From Gordonia bronchialis DSM 43247 (lineage in GTDB: Bacteria; Actinomycetota; Actinomycetes; Mycobacteriales; Mycobacteriaceae), in contig NC_013441.1 in NCBI RefSeq assembly GCF_000024785.1, forward strand, positions 1,860,001 through 1,924,000: a stretch of 64,000 bases of DNA. The letters run 5' to 3'. This document shows positions 8,922 to 17,662 of this stretch, in pieces; position 1 is the first letter of the stretch; each line of letters begins with the position of its first letter. A program made the translations under genes and the position numbers. The notes under the pieces were generated by a model. The model made no database searches. It worked only from the letters and a program-made list of their open reading frames with translations, and had not been told where the DNA came from.

Positions 8922-10268
8922 GTGGTGGACGAGTCACATGGCGGTGCCAAGGCTGCGGGCGCGCCGAGCGACGCGCCTGGTGAACGGACTGAGTGGGGCT
9001 CGATGAGCATCGCAGAGGTCCTCAACAAGCTCGGGACGATGGGCGGCGGACGTGCTAGCGGCGACGCTGAGGCGCTACGCAGTGCTCCTATTGTGGCCGG
9101 TGAGGTCGCAGGATCGCTGAAGACTGCCTTCGGTTCAGATCCGATGAGAGGGCTGGCGGCCAGCGAGAGCGAACTGACTGGACAGACCCTGGCGGCCGGC
9201 ATCGAGGCTGAGGCACTACGCGGAGCGAAAGTCATACAGGCACTCTCGCAAGCAGACGAGGTGGTTCTTCAAACAAAGGCGCTCGATCCCGAGTTCCGCC
9301 GGCTGCAGGCGGATGTCCAAGACAATCCTGAGAATGCGGCGACCGCGAGGGCAGCGGTGTCCTCGGCAATGGTCAGCACCTACACCACTCCGATGATTGC
9401 GGCTCAGTCCGAGCTTCCCGAGCAGGAGAGCGACCTGACGTCGAGCCAACTACTGACCACGCCATTGGGAGGGGGACCCACCGGAACCGCTGGATCGAGT
9501 ACTGACAATTCCGCATCACGCCAATCCGCGAACACCACAGACGCCGGCGACCTGGGCCCGAACGGCCCCAACGGCGGGCCCCCACCGTCGGGTACCACAA
9601 CATCGAACAAGAACGCGGCCAATCGAACGACGCCCACTTCCACTAACTCTCCGAACACGACAACGCCCACGCGCAACGCCGCCAACACCACAGATGATCC
9701 GAACGGGCTACGACGCGGAGGACTGGGAGCGCCCGTCAACCGCACGACGAATACGCCCAATCCCGGCCGACCGAACGGAACTCCGGAGGGCCCCGGAAAA
9801 CTTGGGGCACGGCCCGGCGGAGACCCGCACGCAACACCAGGAGTGCCTGGCGTGCCCGGTCCCCAGGGAACGGTGGTACCGCCGGGACTTGCATCGCCGG
9901 CGACGTCCACGTCGACCGGAAACGCCTCGACGCCCTCCGGCAACGGCACTCCCGCCGGTGCGCCGCGTTCGGGCACGCCGGGCGTTCCGCCGGCTGGGGG
10001 TGGTGGTCGACACCGCGCGGATGACAAGAAGCACACCCCGGCCATCTACATGCACAGTGAGCAGAACGGCCGCGACATCGTCGGGGACATGCCGTTGGTC
10101 GGGCCGCCGGTGCTGGGTGATTGGGTGCCGCGTGCCGCGCCGGTCCCGGAGGCCGACCCCGTACCGGCCACTACGCCGGACCGCTCGGATGCGGATACGA
10201 CGGTGGAGGTGCCCGACCAGGTTCCGGCGCCCGGCTCCGGGAAAGTCGCTGAGCCGCGCGATGCCTGA
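8922..10268 (+). CDS. Large low-complexity Asn/Thr/Pro/Gly-rich protein of unknown function
   Basis: 448 aa from GTG at 8922 (GTG at 8925 also possible). There are three parts: a helical N-terminal ~175 residues (LNKLGTMGGG, SLKTAFGSDPMRGL, AEALRGAKVIQALSQADEVV); a ~190-residue disordered centre rich in Asn, Thr, Pro and Gly; and a more ordered C-terminal tail (KKHTPAIYMHSEQNGRDI, VGPPVLGDWVPR). No signal peptide or transmembrane segment is seen. This layout recalls type-VII-secretion substrates such as EspB or Pro-rich PPE-like proteins, but I recognise no family. It opens a five-gene same-strand run that ends in a lipoprotein. Confidence 0.7.
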   Translation: MVDESHGGAKAAGAPSDAPGERTEWGSMSIAEVLNKLGTMGGGRASGDAEALRSAPIVAGEVAGSLKTAFGSDPMRGLAASESELTGQTLAAGIEAEALRGAKVIQALSQADEVVLQTKALDPEFRRLQADVQDNPENAATARAAVSSAMVSTYTTPMIAAQSELPEQESDLTSSQLLTTPLGGGPTGTAGSSTDNSASRQSANTTDAGDLGPNGPNGGPPPSGTTTSNKNAANRTTPTSTNSPNTTTPTRNAANTTDDPNGLRRGGLGAPVNRTTNTPNPGRPNGTPEGPGKLGARPGGDPHATPGVPGVPGPQGTVVPPGLASPATSTSTGNASTPSGNGTPAGAPRSGTPGVPPAGGGGRHRADDKKHTPAIYMHSEQNGRDIVGDMPLVGPPVLGDWVPRAAPVPEADPVPATTPDRSDADTTVEVPDQVPAPGSGKVAEPRDA

Positions 10269-10285
10269 GCGTAGGTGAGGTCGGG

Positions 10286-10717
10286 ATGCATCGAGTGGAC
10301 CGGTTGCCCGGCGGAGTTGCTGGACTGATCAACTCCATTCCCGACGGTGATATCCCGCGCTGCCTGGGATTGCTGACAGCCTCGGTCATCGACGTCGCCG
10401 ACGTGTACTCGGCCGAGATCGCGGAGGCGATGACGCAGTGGCGTGAGCGGGGCACCGCGTCGGAACGCTCGCGCGCACATCTGCGGTCCGTCGTGGCCCG
10501 ATACGACTTGGAGGCCTTCGTCAAACAGCGCCAAGGCGACCTGGACAAGCAGCGTGAGAGCTTCCGTCGGGCCCGTGCCGTGGAGTGTCTCGCGACGGTT
10601 GTCGAAGGCTCAGGTCAGGAACCGCGGACGGTGTTGCGTGAGTCGGTCTATGACGCGGTGGCCGCGATGGGTGGCACGGGTGGTGTTGTGGGGATTCTGG
10701 CGGACTTCGTGGTGTGA
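10286..10717 (+). CDS. Hypothetical helical protein
   Basis: 143 aa from ATG (MHRVDRLPGGVAGLINSIPDG), starting 18 bp after the preceding gene. It is mostly charged helix (AMTQWRERGTASERSRAHL, VKQRQGDLDKQRESFRRA) with no cysteine pair, signal peptide or membrane span. I recognise no domain. Its place between a low-complexity secreted-type protein and small helical proteins suggests it belongs to the same accessory operon. Confidence 0.6.
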   Translation: MHRVDRLPGGVAGLINSIPDGDIPRCLGLLTASVIDVADVYSAEIAEAMTQWRERGTASERSRAHLRSVVARYDLEAFVKQRQGDLDKQRESFRRARAVECLATVVEGSGQEPRTVLRESVYDAVAAMGGTGGVVGILADFVV

Positions 10718-10823
10718 GTCTGGTTCGTCCACAGATCGGCCGGTGACCGATGAAATGCAGCCCGTGCCGAGGTAGTGTCTCAGCATTCCGACATATCGGC
10801 TGCCGGCCGAGCCTGGACAGGGG

Positions 10824-11030
10824 GTGATCGCGTTGAGCGACGGCGTGGATCTCGGCGACTACGGGTTACGTCTTCCCGGCTACAAGGCACCTGACTCAAC
10901 GGTTCCGTTCGGAGCGAGGGTTCCGCTCGACTCGAAAGACCCGGGTGCCGTGGTCCGGTCTTCGACGGTCGACTGGGAAGCGCGGGCACGGGTGGCGGAA
11001 GCGGGGGCGGAGCGTTTGCAGGGGGCATAG
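10824..11030 (+). CDS. Small hypothetical protein
   Basis: 68 aa from GTG at 10824. A TTG at 10833 (LSDGVDLGDYGLRLPG) has a better-spaced GGGGG ribosome-binding site and may be the real start. No family is recognised. The C-terminal part (STVDWEARARVAEAGAERLQ) is amphipathic helix. It ends 2 bp before the next small gene, consistent with co-translation. About 106 bp before it hold no recognisable gene. Confidence 0.5.
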   Translation: MIALSDGVDLGDYGLRLPGYKAPDSTVPFGARVPLDSKDPGAVVRSSTVDWEARARVAEAGAERLQGA

Positions 11031-11032
11031 CT

Positions 11033-11242
11033 ATGCTCGCCCAAGCGATCCCGAACAACTACTTTGGTGACTGTGTCGAAGGTCAGCAGATGTATCTTCG
11101 GGCCAAATCAGCGGTGGAGGCGTGGCAGAGAACGCTTGTCGCGCATAGAAACGCGCTTGTGGTGCTGGCTACGAGTTACTCCCGGGCCGCGGAAGATATA
11201 GTTGCAGCCGACAATACGGCGAGCTCGGACATTCTTACGTGA
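11033..11242 (+). CDS. Small helical protein, possible type-VII-type partner
   Basis: 69 aa. N-terminus MLAQAIPNNYFGDCVEGQQM, then a long amphipathic helix (AVEAWQRTLVAHRNALVVLATSYSRAAEDI). Size and helical content resemble small ESX-associated proteins, but the YxxxD/E export signal is not satisfied exactly (the acidic residue is at +5). Its stop overlaps the GTG start of the downstream lipoprotein gene, so the two were built to be co-translated before the insertion sequence split that gene. Confidence 0.55.
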   Translation: MLAQAIPNNYFGDCVEGQQMYLRAKSAVEAWQRTLVAHRNALVVLATSYSRAAEDIVAADNTASSDILT

Positions 11243-11298
11243 CTATTCGGGGTTCTGCAGGAACTGTTTGTGCGAAAGCATTCCTGATTGCTGCCTTT

Positions 11299-11383
11299 GT
11301 CTCAATAGTGGTCTCTGGATGTGAAACTTCAGGGTCAGCGGTCAGTGAGAGCAGGGAAAGCACTGCAGAGAAGGCTGCAAGCC
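11299..11383 (+). repeat. 85-bp direct repeat, left copy (target-site duplication)
   Basis: Identical over all 85 bases to 13005-13089. It begins GTCTCAATAGTGGTCTCTGG and ends immediately before the element's CTGACTTAGC terminus. It encodes the end of the signal peptide, the lipobox and the following Ser-rich linker of the interrupted lipoprotein. Confidence 0.95.
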
Positions 11384-13004
11384 CTGACTTAGCTCATTTT
11401 CGTCTGTTTCGCGGTTTGCGGGGCTGTGACCTGGGGTGTTGGGTTCGGAGGTGGACACTAACCGGCGGTGCTTAGGCTGGTCATGTGGCGTTCGTGCGGA
11501 CGGTGAAGACGAAGTCGGGGGCAACGGCTGTCCAGATTGTGTACTCGAATCGTGGTGGGGCGCGCAGGATCGAGCACATCGGATCTGGTCATGACGAACA
11601 GGAGGTCGCCGCGTTGAAAGCGGCGGCTGCTGCGCGGCTGTCGCAGGGGCAGCAGCAACTGGACCTGGGGATCGCCGCCGTCGATGGGGCTGGGCCACTA
11701 CCGATCACCAGTTCGCGGATGGCGGTGCTGGTCGATGCGTTGCTGAGAATCTATGACGAACTCGGATTCACCGAGAAGACGTACGGCGACAACGTGTTTC
11801 GTGATCTCGTACTGGCCAGGATCATCGAGCCGACGAGCAAACTCGATTCGCTGCGGGTCCTGGATGAAGCGGGAGTGAATGCACCGTCGTATGCGACGGT
11901 CACCCGCCACCTGCGCATGTTTGCCGAGCCGCGGTGGCAGCGTGAGCTGTCGCGGGCGTGCGCCGAGCACGCCCGCCTCGGGCCGGCGACGCTGTGTTTG
12001 TATGACGTGACGACCCTGTACTTCGAGACCGACAAGGCCGACGGGTTTCGCGAACCGGGGTTCTCCAAGGAACGGCGCCTGGAACCGCAGATCACGGTCG
12101 GGTTGTTGACCGACGTGTCGGGGTTTCCGTTGATGATGGAAGCGTTCGAAGGAAACCGGGCCGAGACATTGACGATGATGCCGACGCTGACCGCCTTCAT
12201 GACCGCCCACAAGCTCACCGATGTGACCGTGGTGGCCGATGCCGGCATGATCTCGACGGACAATATGAAAGCCATCGAGGATGCCGATCTGACGTTCATT
12301 CTGGGGGAGAAGATCCCGACGGTCCCCTATCTGATCAGCAAGTGGCACAAAGACAATCCCGGATCGACACCGCCGGACGGGTTGACCTTGACCCAACGCA
12401 AACCGGCGAACTCGAAGACCAGCTACCGCAGGGACCGGGTGGTGTACTACCGCTACAGTGCTGATCGTGCCCGACGCAGCCTGCGGGGCATCACCGAGCA
12501 GTTGGAGAGGGCGGAAAAGGCTGTGGCAGGCAAGATCCCGGTCAAACGTAACCGGTTCGTCACCCTGACCGGCGCGGACAAGAGTGTCAACACTGCGTTG
12601 GCTAAGAAGGCCAAGACCCTCGCGGGATGGAAGGCGTATGCGACGAACATCGACTCTCCAACACCGGATTTCGTGATCGGCTCGTACCACCAGCTGTGGC
12701 GCATCGAGAAGAGCTTCCGCATGTCGAAATCTGATCTGGCCGCCCGCCCGATCTTCCACCACCTCGAGGGATCGATCCGGGCGCACCTGACGATCGTGTT
12801 CGCCGCACTCGCGATCACCCGGATCGTCGAAGCCCGCACCGGATGGTCGATCAAGAAGTTCGTCACCACCGCACGCCGCTACCGCACCATCGAGATCCAA
12901 GCCGCCGGTCAGACCGTCACCGCCGCAGATCCGCTCCCCGACGACCTGGCTCAGGCTCTGCGCGACCTCGCCCCAGACGTGGACACTAATTTGAGCTAAG
13001 TCAG
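11384..13004 (+). mobile_element. IS1634-family insertion sequence (IS1549-like)
   Basis: 1,621 bp bounded by a perfect 13-bp terminal inverted repeat CTGACTTAGCTCA: left end 11384-11396, right end as its complement at 12992-13004. It encodes one transposase. The element is flanked by an 85-bp perfect direct repeat, far longer than the usual 2-12 bp duplications. IS1634 and IS1549 are known for long, variable target duplications, so family and duplication length support each other. The element lies in the same orientation as the gene it interrupts. Confidence 0.93.
11485..12999 (+). CDS. IS1634-family DDE transposase
   Basis: 504 aa from GTG, filling almost the whole element and intact. It belongs to the IS4-superfamily DDE transposases. 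The first Asp is in LCLYDVTTLYFETD (~residue 172), the second in VTVVADAGMIS (~253), and the Glu is in the YHQLWRIEKSFRMSKSDL block (~410), followed by ARPIFHHLEGSIRAHL. The C-terminus ends five bases before the right end of the element. No frameshift is visible, so the element may be active. Confidence 0.95.
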   Translation: MAFVRTVKTKSGATAVQIVYSNRGGARRIEHIGSGHDEQEVAALKAAAAARLSQGQQQLDLGIAAVDGAGPLPITSSRMAVLVDALLRIYDELGFTEKTYGDNVFRDLVLARIIEPTSKLDSLRVLDEAGVNAPSYATVTRHLRMFAEPRWQRELSRACAEHARLGPATLCLYDVTTLYFETDKADGFREPGFSKERRLEPQITVGLLTDVSGFPLMMEAFEGNRAETLTMMPTLTAFMTAHKLTDVTVVADAGMISTDNMKAIEDADLTFILGEKIPTVPYLISKWHKDNPGSTPPDGLTLTQRKPANSKTSYRRDRVVYYRYSADRARRSLRGITEQLERAEKAVAGKIPVKRNRFVTLTGADKSVNTALAKKAKTLAGWKAYATNIDSPTPDFVIGSYHQLWRIEKSFRMSKSDLAARPIFHHLEGSIRAHLTIVFAALAITRIVEARTGWSIKKFVTTARRYRTIEIQAAGQTVTAADPLPDDLAQALRDLAPDVDTNLS

Positions 13005-13089
13005 GTCTCAATAGTGGTCTCTGGATGTGAAACTTCAGGGTCAGCGGTCAGTGAGAGCAGGGAAAGCACTGCAGAGAAGGCTGCAAGCC
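13005..13089 (+). repeat. 85-bp direct repeat, right copy (target-site duplication)
   Basis: Perfect copy of 11299-11383, abutting the right end of the insertion sequence and continuing in frame into the rest of the lipoprotein gene. The absence of any mismatch suggests recent insertion. Confidence 0.95.
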
Positions 13090-13615
13090 AGTCGTATTCA
13101 GAGGTGCGGCAAGTCGATGACGCTGGTCGACGGTTGCCGTTCAAGACATATTTTCCAGATCGATGGAGCACTAATAATGACGGTACTGATTATGAACCGT
13201 GCACAGCCATCCAGAATGAACTACTCGAAAGGCTGAATCTCGATCCGGGTTCCGTAAAAGATGTTGCGGTGGCCAACCATCAGACGGCGAGGGGTTGTCA
13301 GTGGGGTTACCGGAATCAGGCTTTTGCCCAAGTCTCCCAACATGTGGGCAACATGAACGGCGGAGTAACCGGAATCGCCCAATACAAGACGCGCAACCGC
13401 GATTTTCGTTGGTTTCCGGATCAAGGAATTGGGGGTCGGACTGTGGGAGTATTCACTTCAAGTGTTGATACTTGTGACACGATCCTCGAATCCGGGACGG
13501 CTTTTGTCTTTACCGACGTCATACTTGGAACTACGGGTGACGACGTCTCCGAAAACTGCCGTCGTGCCCTGGCTTTCACCCGCGCGACCATCGATTTGAT
13601 TCCGCGGTAGGACCG

Positions 13616-13675
13616 ATCGAGTCCAGTTGGAGAATGTGGGTGCTGCAGCACACACATTCTCCAACTGGACTCGAT
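13616..13675. terminator. 60-bp near-perfect palindrome, probable bidirectional terminator
   Basis: Arms 13616-13645 and 13646-13675 are reverse complements with one mismatched pair (13639/13652). The centre is TGCTGCAGCA, so there is essentially no loop. It starts five bases after the lipoprotein stop codon and lies between that gene and convergent glpK, which fits a shared terminator. There is no T-run. Its base composition is less GC-rich than its surroundings, so a mobile-element remnant is an alternative. The remaining bases up to 13765 hold nothing recognisable. Confidence 0.6.
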
Positions 13676-13765
13676 GTCTCCGTGGCGCGAATGCTCGTGC
13701 TGGGCTTGGCCTTCGCTAATAACGTCCCTCGCGCGTCAGGGACCGAAGGGGCCGGGAGCCGCCCG

Positions 13766-15274
13766 TCAGGCCAAGTCGAAACTGTGCTCGACTGCGCGGT
13801 TCCATTCGCTATACAACCGGTCGCGTTCCGCGGAATCGATGGTGGGTTCCCAGCGTTTGTCCTCGGCCCAGTTGGCGCGGATCTCGTCCTCGCTGTCCCA
13901 GTAGCCGACGGCCAGGCCGGCAGCGTAGGCGGCGCCGAGTGCGGTGGTCTCGTTGACGACCGGGCGGACGACGGGGACGTCGAGGATGTCGGCCTGGAAC
14001 TGCATGAGGAGGTCGTTGACGACCATCCCGCCGTCGACCTTGAGGGTCGACAGTTCCACACCGGAATCCGCTTGCATGGCCTCGATGACCTCGCGGGTCT
14101 GAAAAGCGCTGGCCTCCAGGGCGGCTCGGGCGATATGTCCCTTGTTGACAAAGCGGGTCAGGCCGACGATGACGCCGCGGGCGTCGGAACGCCACCGGGG
14201 GGCGAACAGTCCGGAGAACGCCGGCACGAAGTAGGCGCCGCCGTTGTCGTGGACCTGTGCGGCCAACTCCTCGATGTCGCTGGCGTGCGGAAAGAGTCCC
14301 AGGTTGTCGCGGAGCCATTGCACCAGGGAGCCGGTGACGGCGATGGATCCTTCGAGGGCGTAGCGCGCCGGTTGGTCGCCGATTCGGTAACAGACCGTGG
14401 TGAGCAGGCCGTGATCGCTGAACACCGGCTCTGTTCCGGTGTTGAGCAACAAGAAGTTTCCGGTGCCGTAGGTGTTCTTGGCCTCGCCGGGTTCCAGGCA
14501 GGCCTGCCCGAAGGTCGCCGCCTGCTGGTCGCCCAGAATCCCGGCGAGTGGTACCCCGGGTAGCGATCCGTGCTCGCGCAGCGGTCCGTAAACCTCTGCG
14601 GAACTGTGGATTTCGGGCAGCATGGCCACCGGGACGCCGAAGGCGTCGCACAGTGCCTCGTCCCACGACAGGGTGCGCAGATCCATCAGCATGGTGCGCG
14701 AGGCATTGGTGACATCGGTGATGTGCAGACCGCCGTCGCGACCACCGGTCATGTTCCAGGCGATCCAGGAATCCATTGTGCCGAAGCATAATTCGCCGTT
14801 CTCGGCACGCTCGCGCGATCCGTCGACGTGGTCGAGGATCCACCGTGCCTTGGGGCCGGCGAAGTACGTCGACAGCGGCAGACCGGTCTGGTCGCGGTAG
14901 CGGCCGGGCCCGTCGTCGCCGGCGAGCTCGCGGCACAGGTCCCCGGTGCGGGTGTCCTGCCAGACGATGGCATTGTGGATCGGCTCACCGGTTTCGCGGT
15001 CCCAGATCACCGTCGTCTCGCGCTGATTGGTCAGGCCGCATGCCGCGATGTCGCCGTATTTGAGATCGGCCGATGCCAGCGCGGCAGCCGCGACGCGGCG
15101 CGTATTGCGCCAGATCTCCATCGCATCGTGCTCCACCCAGCCGGCCCGGGGGAAGATCTGCTCGTGTTCGATCTGCTCGGAACTGACGACGCGCCCGCCA
15201 CGGTCGAAAACCATCGCCCTGGTCGACGTGGTGCCCTGATCGATCGCGGCCACATAGGTCTCTGAGCTGCTCAC
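13766..15274 (-). CDS. glpK: Glycerol kinase
   Basis: 502 aa from GTG at 15274 ([20 protein letters not shown]). It phosphorylates glycerol to sn-glycerol-3-phosphate. FGGY-family features are the N-terminal phosphate loop DQGTTSTRA, the substrate segments [10 protein letters not shown] and WQDTRT, and the ATP-side motifs [26 protein letters not shown] and the C-terminal [21 protein letters not shown]. It is divergent from glpD across a 63-bp intergenic region, so the pair likely share regulation for glycerol use. Confidence 0.97.
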   Translation of the reverse strand: MSSSETYVAAIDQGTTSTRAMVFDRGGRVVSSEQIEHEQIFPRAGWVEHDAMEIWRNTRRVAAAALASADLKYGDIAACGLTNQRETTVIWDRETGEPIHNAIVWQDTRTGDLCRELAGDDGPGRYRDQTGLPLSTYFAGPKARWILDHVDGSRERAENGELCFGTMDSWIAWNMTGGRDGGLHITDVTNASRTMLMDLRTLSWDEALCDAFGVPVAMLPEIHSSAEVYGPLREHGSLPGVPLAGILGDQQAATFGQACLEPGEAKNTYGTGNFLLLNTGTEPVFSDHGLLTTVCYRIGDQPARYALEGSIAVTGSLVQWLRDNLGLFPHASDIEELAAQVHDNGGAYFVPAFSGLFAPRWRSDARGVIVGLTRFVNKGHIARAALEASAFQTREVIEAMQADSGVELSTLKVDGGMVVNDLLMQFQADILDVPVVRPVVNETTALGAAYAAGLAVGYWDSEDEIRANWAEDKRWEPTIDSAERDRLYSEWNRAVEHSFDLA

Positions 15275-15337
15275 GCGGCCAGTGTCGCACGCGCGGCTGC
15301 GCCACCACTGCAATCCACGCGAGATCCACTACGCTCG

Positions 15338-17086
15338 ATGATCATGACCCCCGAGTTCAACCCGGATCGACCCGCGGATATGGGCCCGTTGTACCGGCAG
15401 GAGGCGTGGCGGCGGCTTGGCGCGGAGCAGTTCGACATCGTCGTCATCGGCGGTGGCGTGGTCGGCGTCGGCGCTGCTCTGGACGCCGCGACCCGCGGAT
15501 TGCGGGTGGCGCTCGTCGAGGCCCGCGACATCGCGTCGGGCACATCGAGCCGGTCGTCGAAGATGTTCCACGGCGGCCTGCGTTACCTCGAGCAGCTCGA
15601 GTTCGGCCTGGTGCGGGAGGCGCTGCGCGAGCGGGAACTGTCGCTGCGACTCCTCGCGCCGCACCTGGTCAAGCCGCTGCCGTTCCTCTATCCGCTGACC
15701 CAGCGTGTCTGGGAGCGGCCCTACGTCGCGGCCGGCATCTTCCTCTACGACCGGATGGGCGGCGCCAAGTCGGTGCCCGGACAGCAACATGTCACCCGGT
15801 CGGGCGCGCTGCGCGTCGCACCCGCGCTCAAGCGGGATTCCCTCATCGGCGGTATCCGCTACTACGACACCGTCGTCGACGACGCGCGCCACAGCCTGAC
15901 CGTCGCACGTACGGCCGCGAACTACGGTGCCGTGATCCGCACCTCCACCCAGGTCGTCGGCTTCCTGCGGGAATCCGATCGAGTGCTCGGGGTGCGGGTG
16001 CGCGACACCGAGAACGGCGAGATCACCGAGGTGCGCGGTCATTGCGTCATCAATGCTGCCGGCGTGTGGACCGACGAGGTGCAGGCGCTGTCCAAGCAGC
16101 GCGGCCATTTCAAGGTCCGCGCCTCCAAGGGTGTGCACATCGTGGTCCCACGCGACCGGATCGTCAGCGAGACCGCGATCATCCTGCGTACCGAGAAGTC
16201 GGTGCTGTTCGTGATCCCGTGGGAGACCCACTGGATCATCGGCACCACCGACACCGACTGGAACCTCGACCTCGCCCACCCGGCGGCCACCCGCGCCGAC
16301 ATCGACTACATCCTCGAACGCGTCAACGAGGTGCTGGTCACCCAACTCACCCACGACGACATCGAAGGCGTCTACGCGGGGCTGCGCCCCTTGCTCGCCG
16401 GGGAGGACGACCAGACCTCCAAGCTGTCGCGTGAGCATGCGGTGGCCACCGTCGCGCCTGGCCTGGTGTCGATCGCCGGCGGCAAGTACACCACCTACCG
16501 GGTGATGGCCTCCGACGCCGTCGACGCCTGTAACGACTTCATCCCCACTCGCGTCGCACCGTCGATCACCGAGCGGGTGCCGCTCCTCGGCGCCGACGGC
16601 TACTTTGCACTGATCAACCAGTGTGAGCACCTCGGACAACGGTATGGCCTGCACCCGTACCGAATCCGGCGTCTGCTCAACCGCTACGGGTCGCTCATCG
16701 ACGACGTTCTCTACTATGCGCAGGACGATCCGTCGCTGCTGCAGCCGATTGCCGCGGCACCGCAATACCTGCGTGTGGAGGTGGTGTATGCGGCGGTCGA
16801 CGAAGCCGCCCTGCACCTCGAAGACGTGCTGGCCCGACGCACCCGCATCGCCATCGAGTACTCCCATCGTGGGGTCGACTGCGCCGACGAGGTTGCCGGA
16901 CTACTGGCACCCATCCTCGGCTGGGGGCCCGAGGAGATCGCGTTCGAGATCGACACGTACCGCGCGCGGGTCGAGGCGGAGATCGCCTCGCAGCGTCAGC
17001 CCGACGACGAGTCCGCGGACGCGTTGCGGGTGGCCGCACCCGAGGCGCGGCCGGAGATCCTGGAGCCGGTTCCCGTCCCCGACTGA
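15338..17086 (+). CDS. glpD: FAD-dependent glycerol-3-phosphate dehydrogenase
   Basis: 582 aa (ATG at 15338; the ATG two codons later is equally plausible). It oxidises glycerol-3-phosphate to dihydroxyacetone phosphate, passing electrons to the respiratory quinone pool at the membrane. The FAD-binding Rossmann motif is IVVIGGGVVGVGAALDAATRG (~residues 34-54). Other family motifs are SSRSSKMFHGGLRYLE, INAAGVWTDE, SKGVHIVVPRDR and GVYAGLRPLLAG. The GGKYTTYR segment and a C-terminal helical domain follow. It corresponds to mycobacterial glpD2 (Rv3302c) and pairs with divergent glpK. Confidence 0.96.
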   Translation: MIMTPEFNPDRPADMGPLYRQEAWRRLGAEQFDIVVIGGGVVGVGAALDAATRGLRVALVEARDIASGTSSRSSKMFHGGLRYLEQLEFGLVREALRERELSLRLLAPHLVKPLPFLYPLTQRVWERPYVAAGIFLYDRMGGAKSVPGQQHVTRSGALRVAPALKRDSLIGGIRYYDTVVDDARHSLTVARTAANYGAVIRTSTQVVGFLRESDRVLGVRVRDTENGEITEVRGHCVINAAGVWTDEVQALSKQRGHFKVRASKGVHIVVPRDRIVSETAIILRTEKSVLFVIPWETHWIIGTTDTDWNLDLAHPAATRADIDYILERVNEVLVTQLTHDDIEGVYAGLRPLLAGEDDQTSKLSREHAVATVAPGLVSIAGGKYTTYRVMASDAVDACNDFIPTRVAPSITERVPLLGADGYFALINQCEHLGQRYGLHPYRIRRLLNRYGSLIDDVLYYAQDDPSLLQPIAAAPQYLRVEVVYAAVDEAALHLEDVLARRTRIAIEYSHRGVDCADEVAGLLAPILGWGPEEIAFEIDTYRARVEAEIASQRQPDDESADALRVAAPEARPEILEPVPVPD

Positions 17087-17090
17087 GGGT

Positions 17091-17519
17091 TCAGTCCTCG
17101 CCGGTGTATCGCTCGGGTTCGGGGCCGAAGGTGAACTCACGTCCGGTGATCTCGTCGGCGGAGATCTCGACGTAGTTGTACTTGAGCGTGGGCAGCCAGG
17201 TGCGCAACGGGAGCGTGTCGGCGGCCTCGATCTCACGGTGGGATTCGAGAACTCGGGCGGTACCCTTCACGACGACGCTCCAACCACCGTCGGCGTCGTG
17301 GTCGTCGGTCTCGAATGCCACATGCGAATTCGCGGTCAGCTCATAGAGTTTGGTTCCCTGAGCGGTCCGGAAGATGATTCGGCGATCGCTGCACAGGTAG
17401 TTCACCGGATAGATGTCGGGCTGACCGTCGTAGCTCAGGGCGATGCGGCCGAGTTCGGCCTGTCCCAGTCGATTCCAGGCTTCGTCGGCGCTCAGTTCCT
17501 TGATCGGGTTGTCCACCAT
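17091..17519 (-). CDS. Pyridoxamine 5'-phosphate oxidase-family flavin-binding protein
   Basis: 142 aa, a split-barrel fold. The N-terminal LSADEAWNRLGQAELGRIAL is followed by PDIYPVNYLCSDRRIIFRTAQGTKL and SHVAFETDDHD, which fit the pyridoxamine-oxidase-like group common in actinobacteria; many bind FMN or F420. The precise cofactor and substrate are unknown. It is convergent with glpD. The ~140 bp between this gene and nei2 hold no recognisable element. Confidence 0.85.
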   Translation of the reverse strand: MVDNPIKELSADEAWNRLGQAELGRIALSYDGQPDIYPVNYLCSDRRIIFRTAQGTKLYELTANSHVAFETDDHDADGGWSVVVKGTARVLESHREIEAADTLPLRTWLPTLKYNYVEISADEITGREFTFGPEPERYTGED

Positions 17520-17662
17520 GGTCCTCGTCCTTCGTCAGCCCCGTCGGTCCTCCCGTCACTCACCAGTGTCGTCGCCCGCCGCCGGCTATGCCAGGGTATT
17601 TGGTCATCTCTGGTGCCCGATGAACGTGTTCACCTGCACGATCGACGGATTTGCCCGCACGG

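Larger units (their letters stand above)
11239..13610 (+). pseudogene. DUF3558-type lipoprotein gene split by an insertion sequence
   Basis: The 5' fragment (11239-11383) encodes a lipoprotein signal peptide ending in lipobox VSGC. The 3' fragment (13005-13610) repeats the last 28 codons of the first and continues into a mature domain with cysteines in EPCTAIQ, ARGCQWG, VDTCDTI and SENCRRA, the pattern I know from DUF3558 lipoproteins. Removing one repeat plus the element gives an uninterrupted 221-codon frame. As it stands, the 5' piece runs into the element and stops at codon 79. The 3' piece keeps a possible GTG at 13014 directly before the lipobox but has lost its signal peptide. The 3' fragment is visibly more AT-rich than neighbouring core genes. 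Confidence 0.85.

Noticed and set aside
15329..16867. 512-codon minus-strand open frame
   Set aside because: Antisense to glpD.
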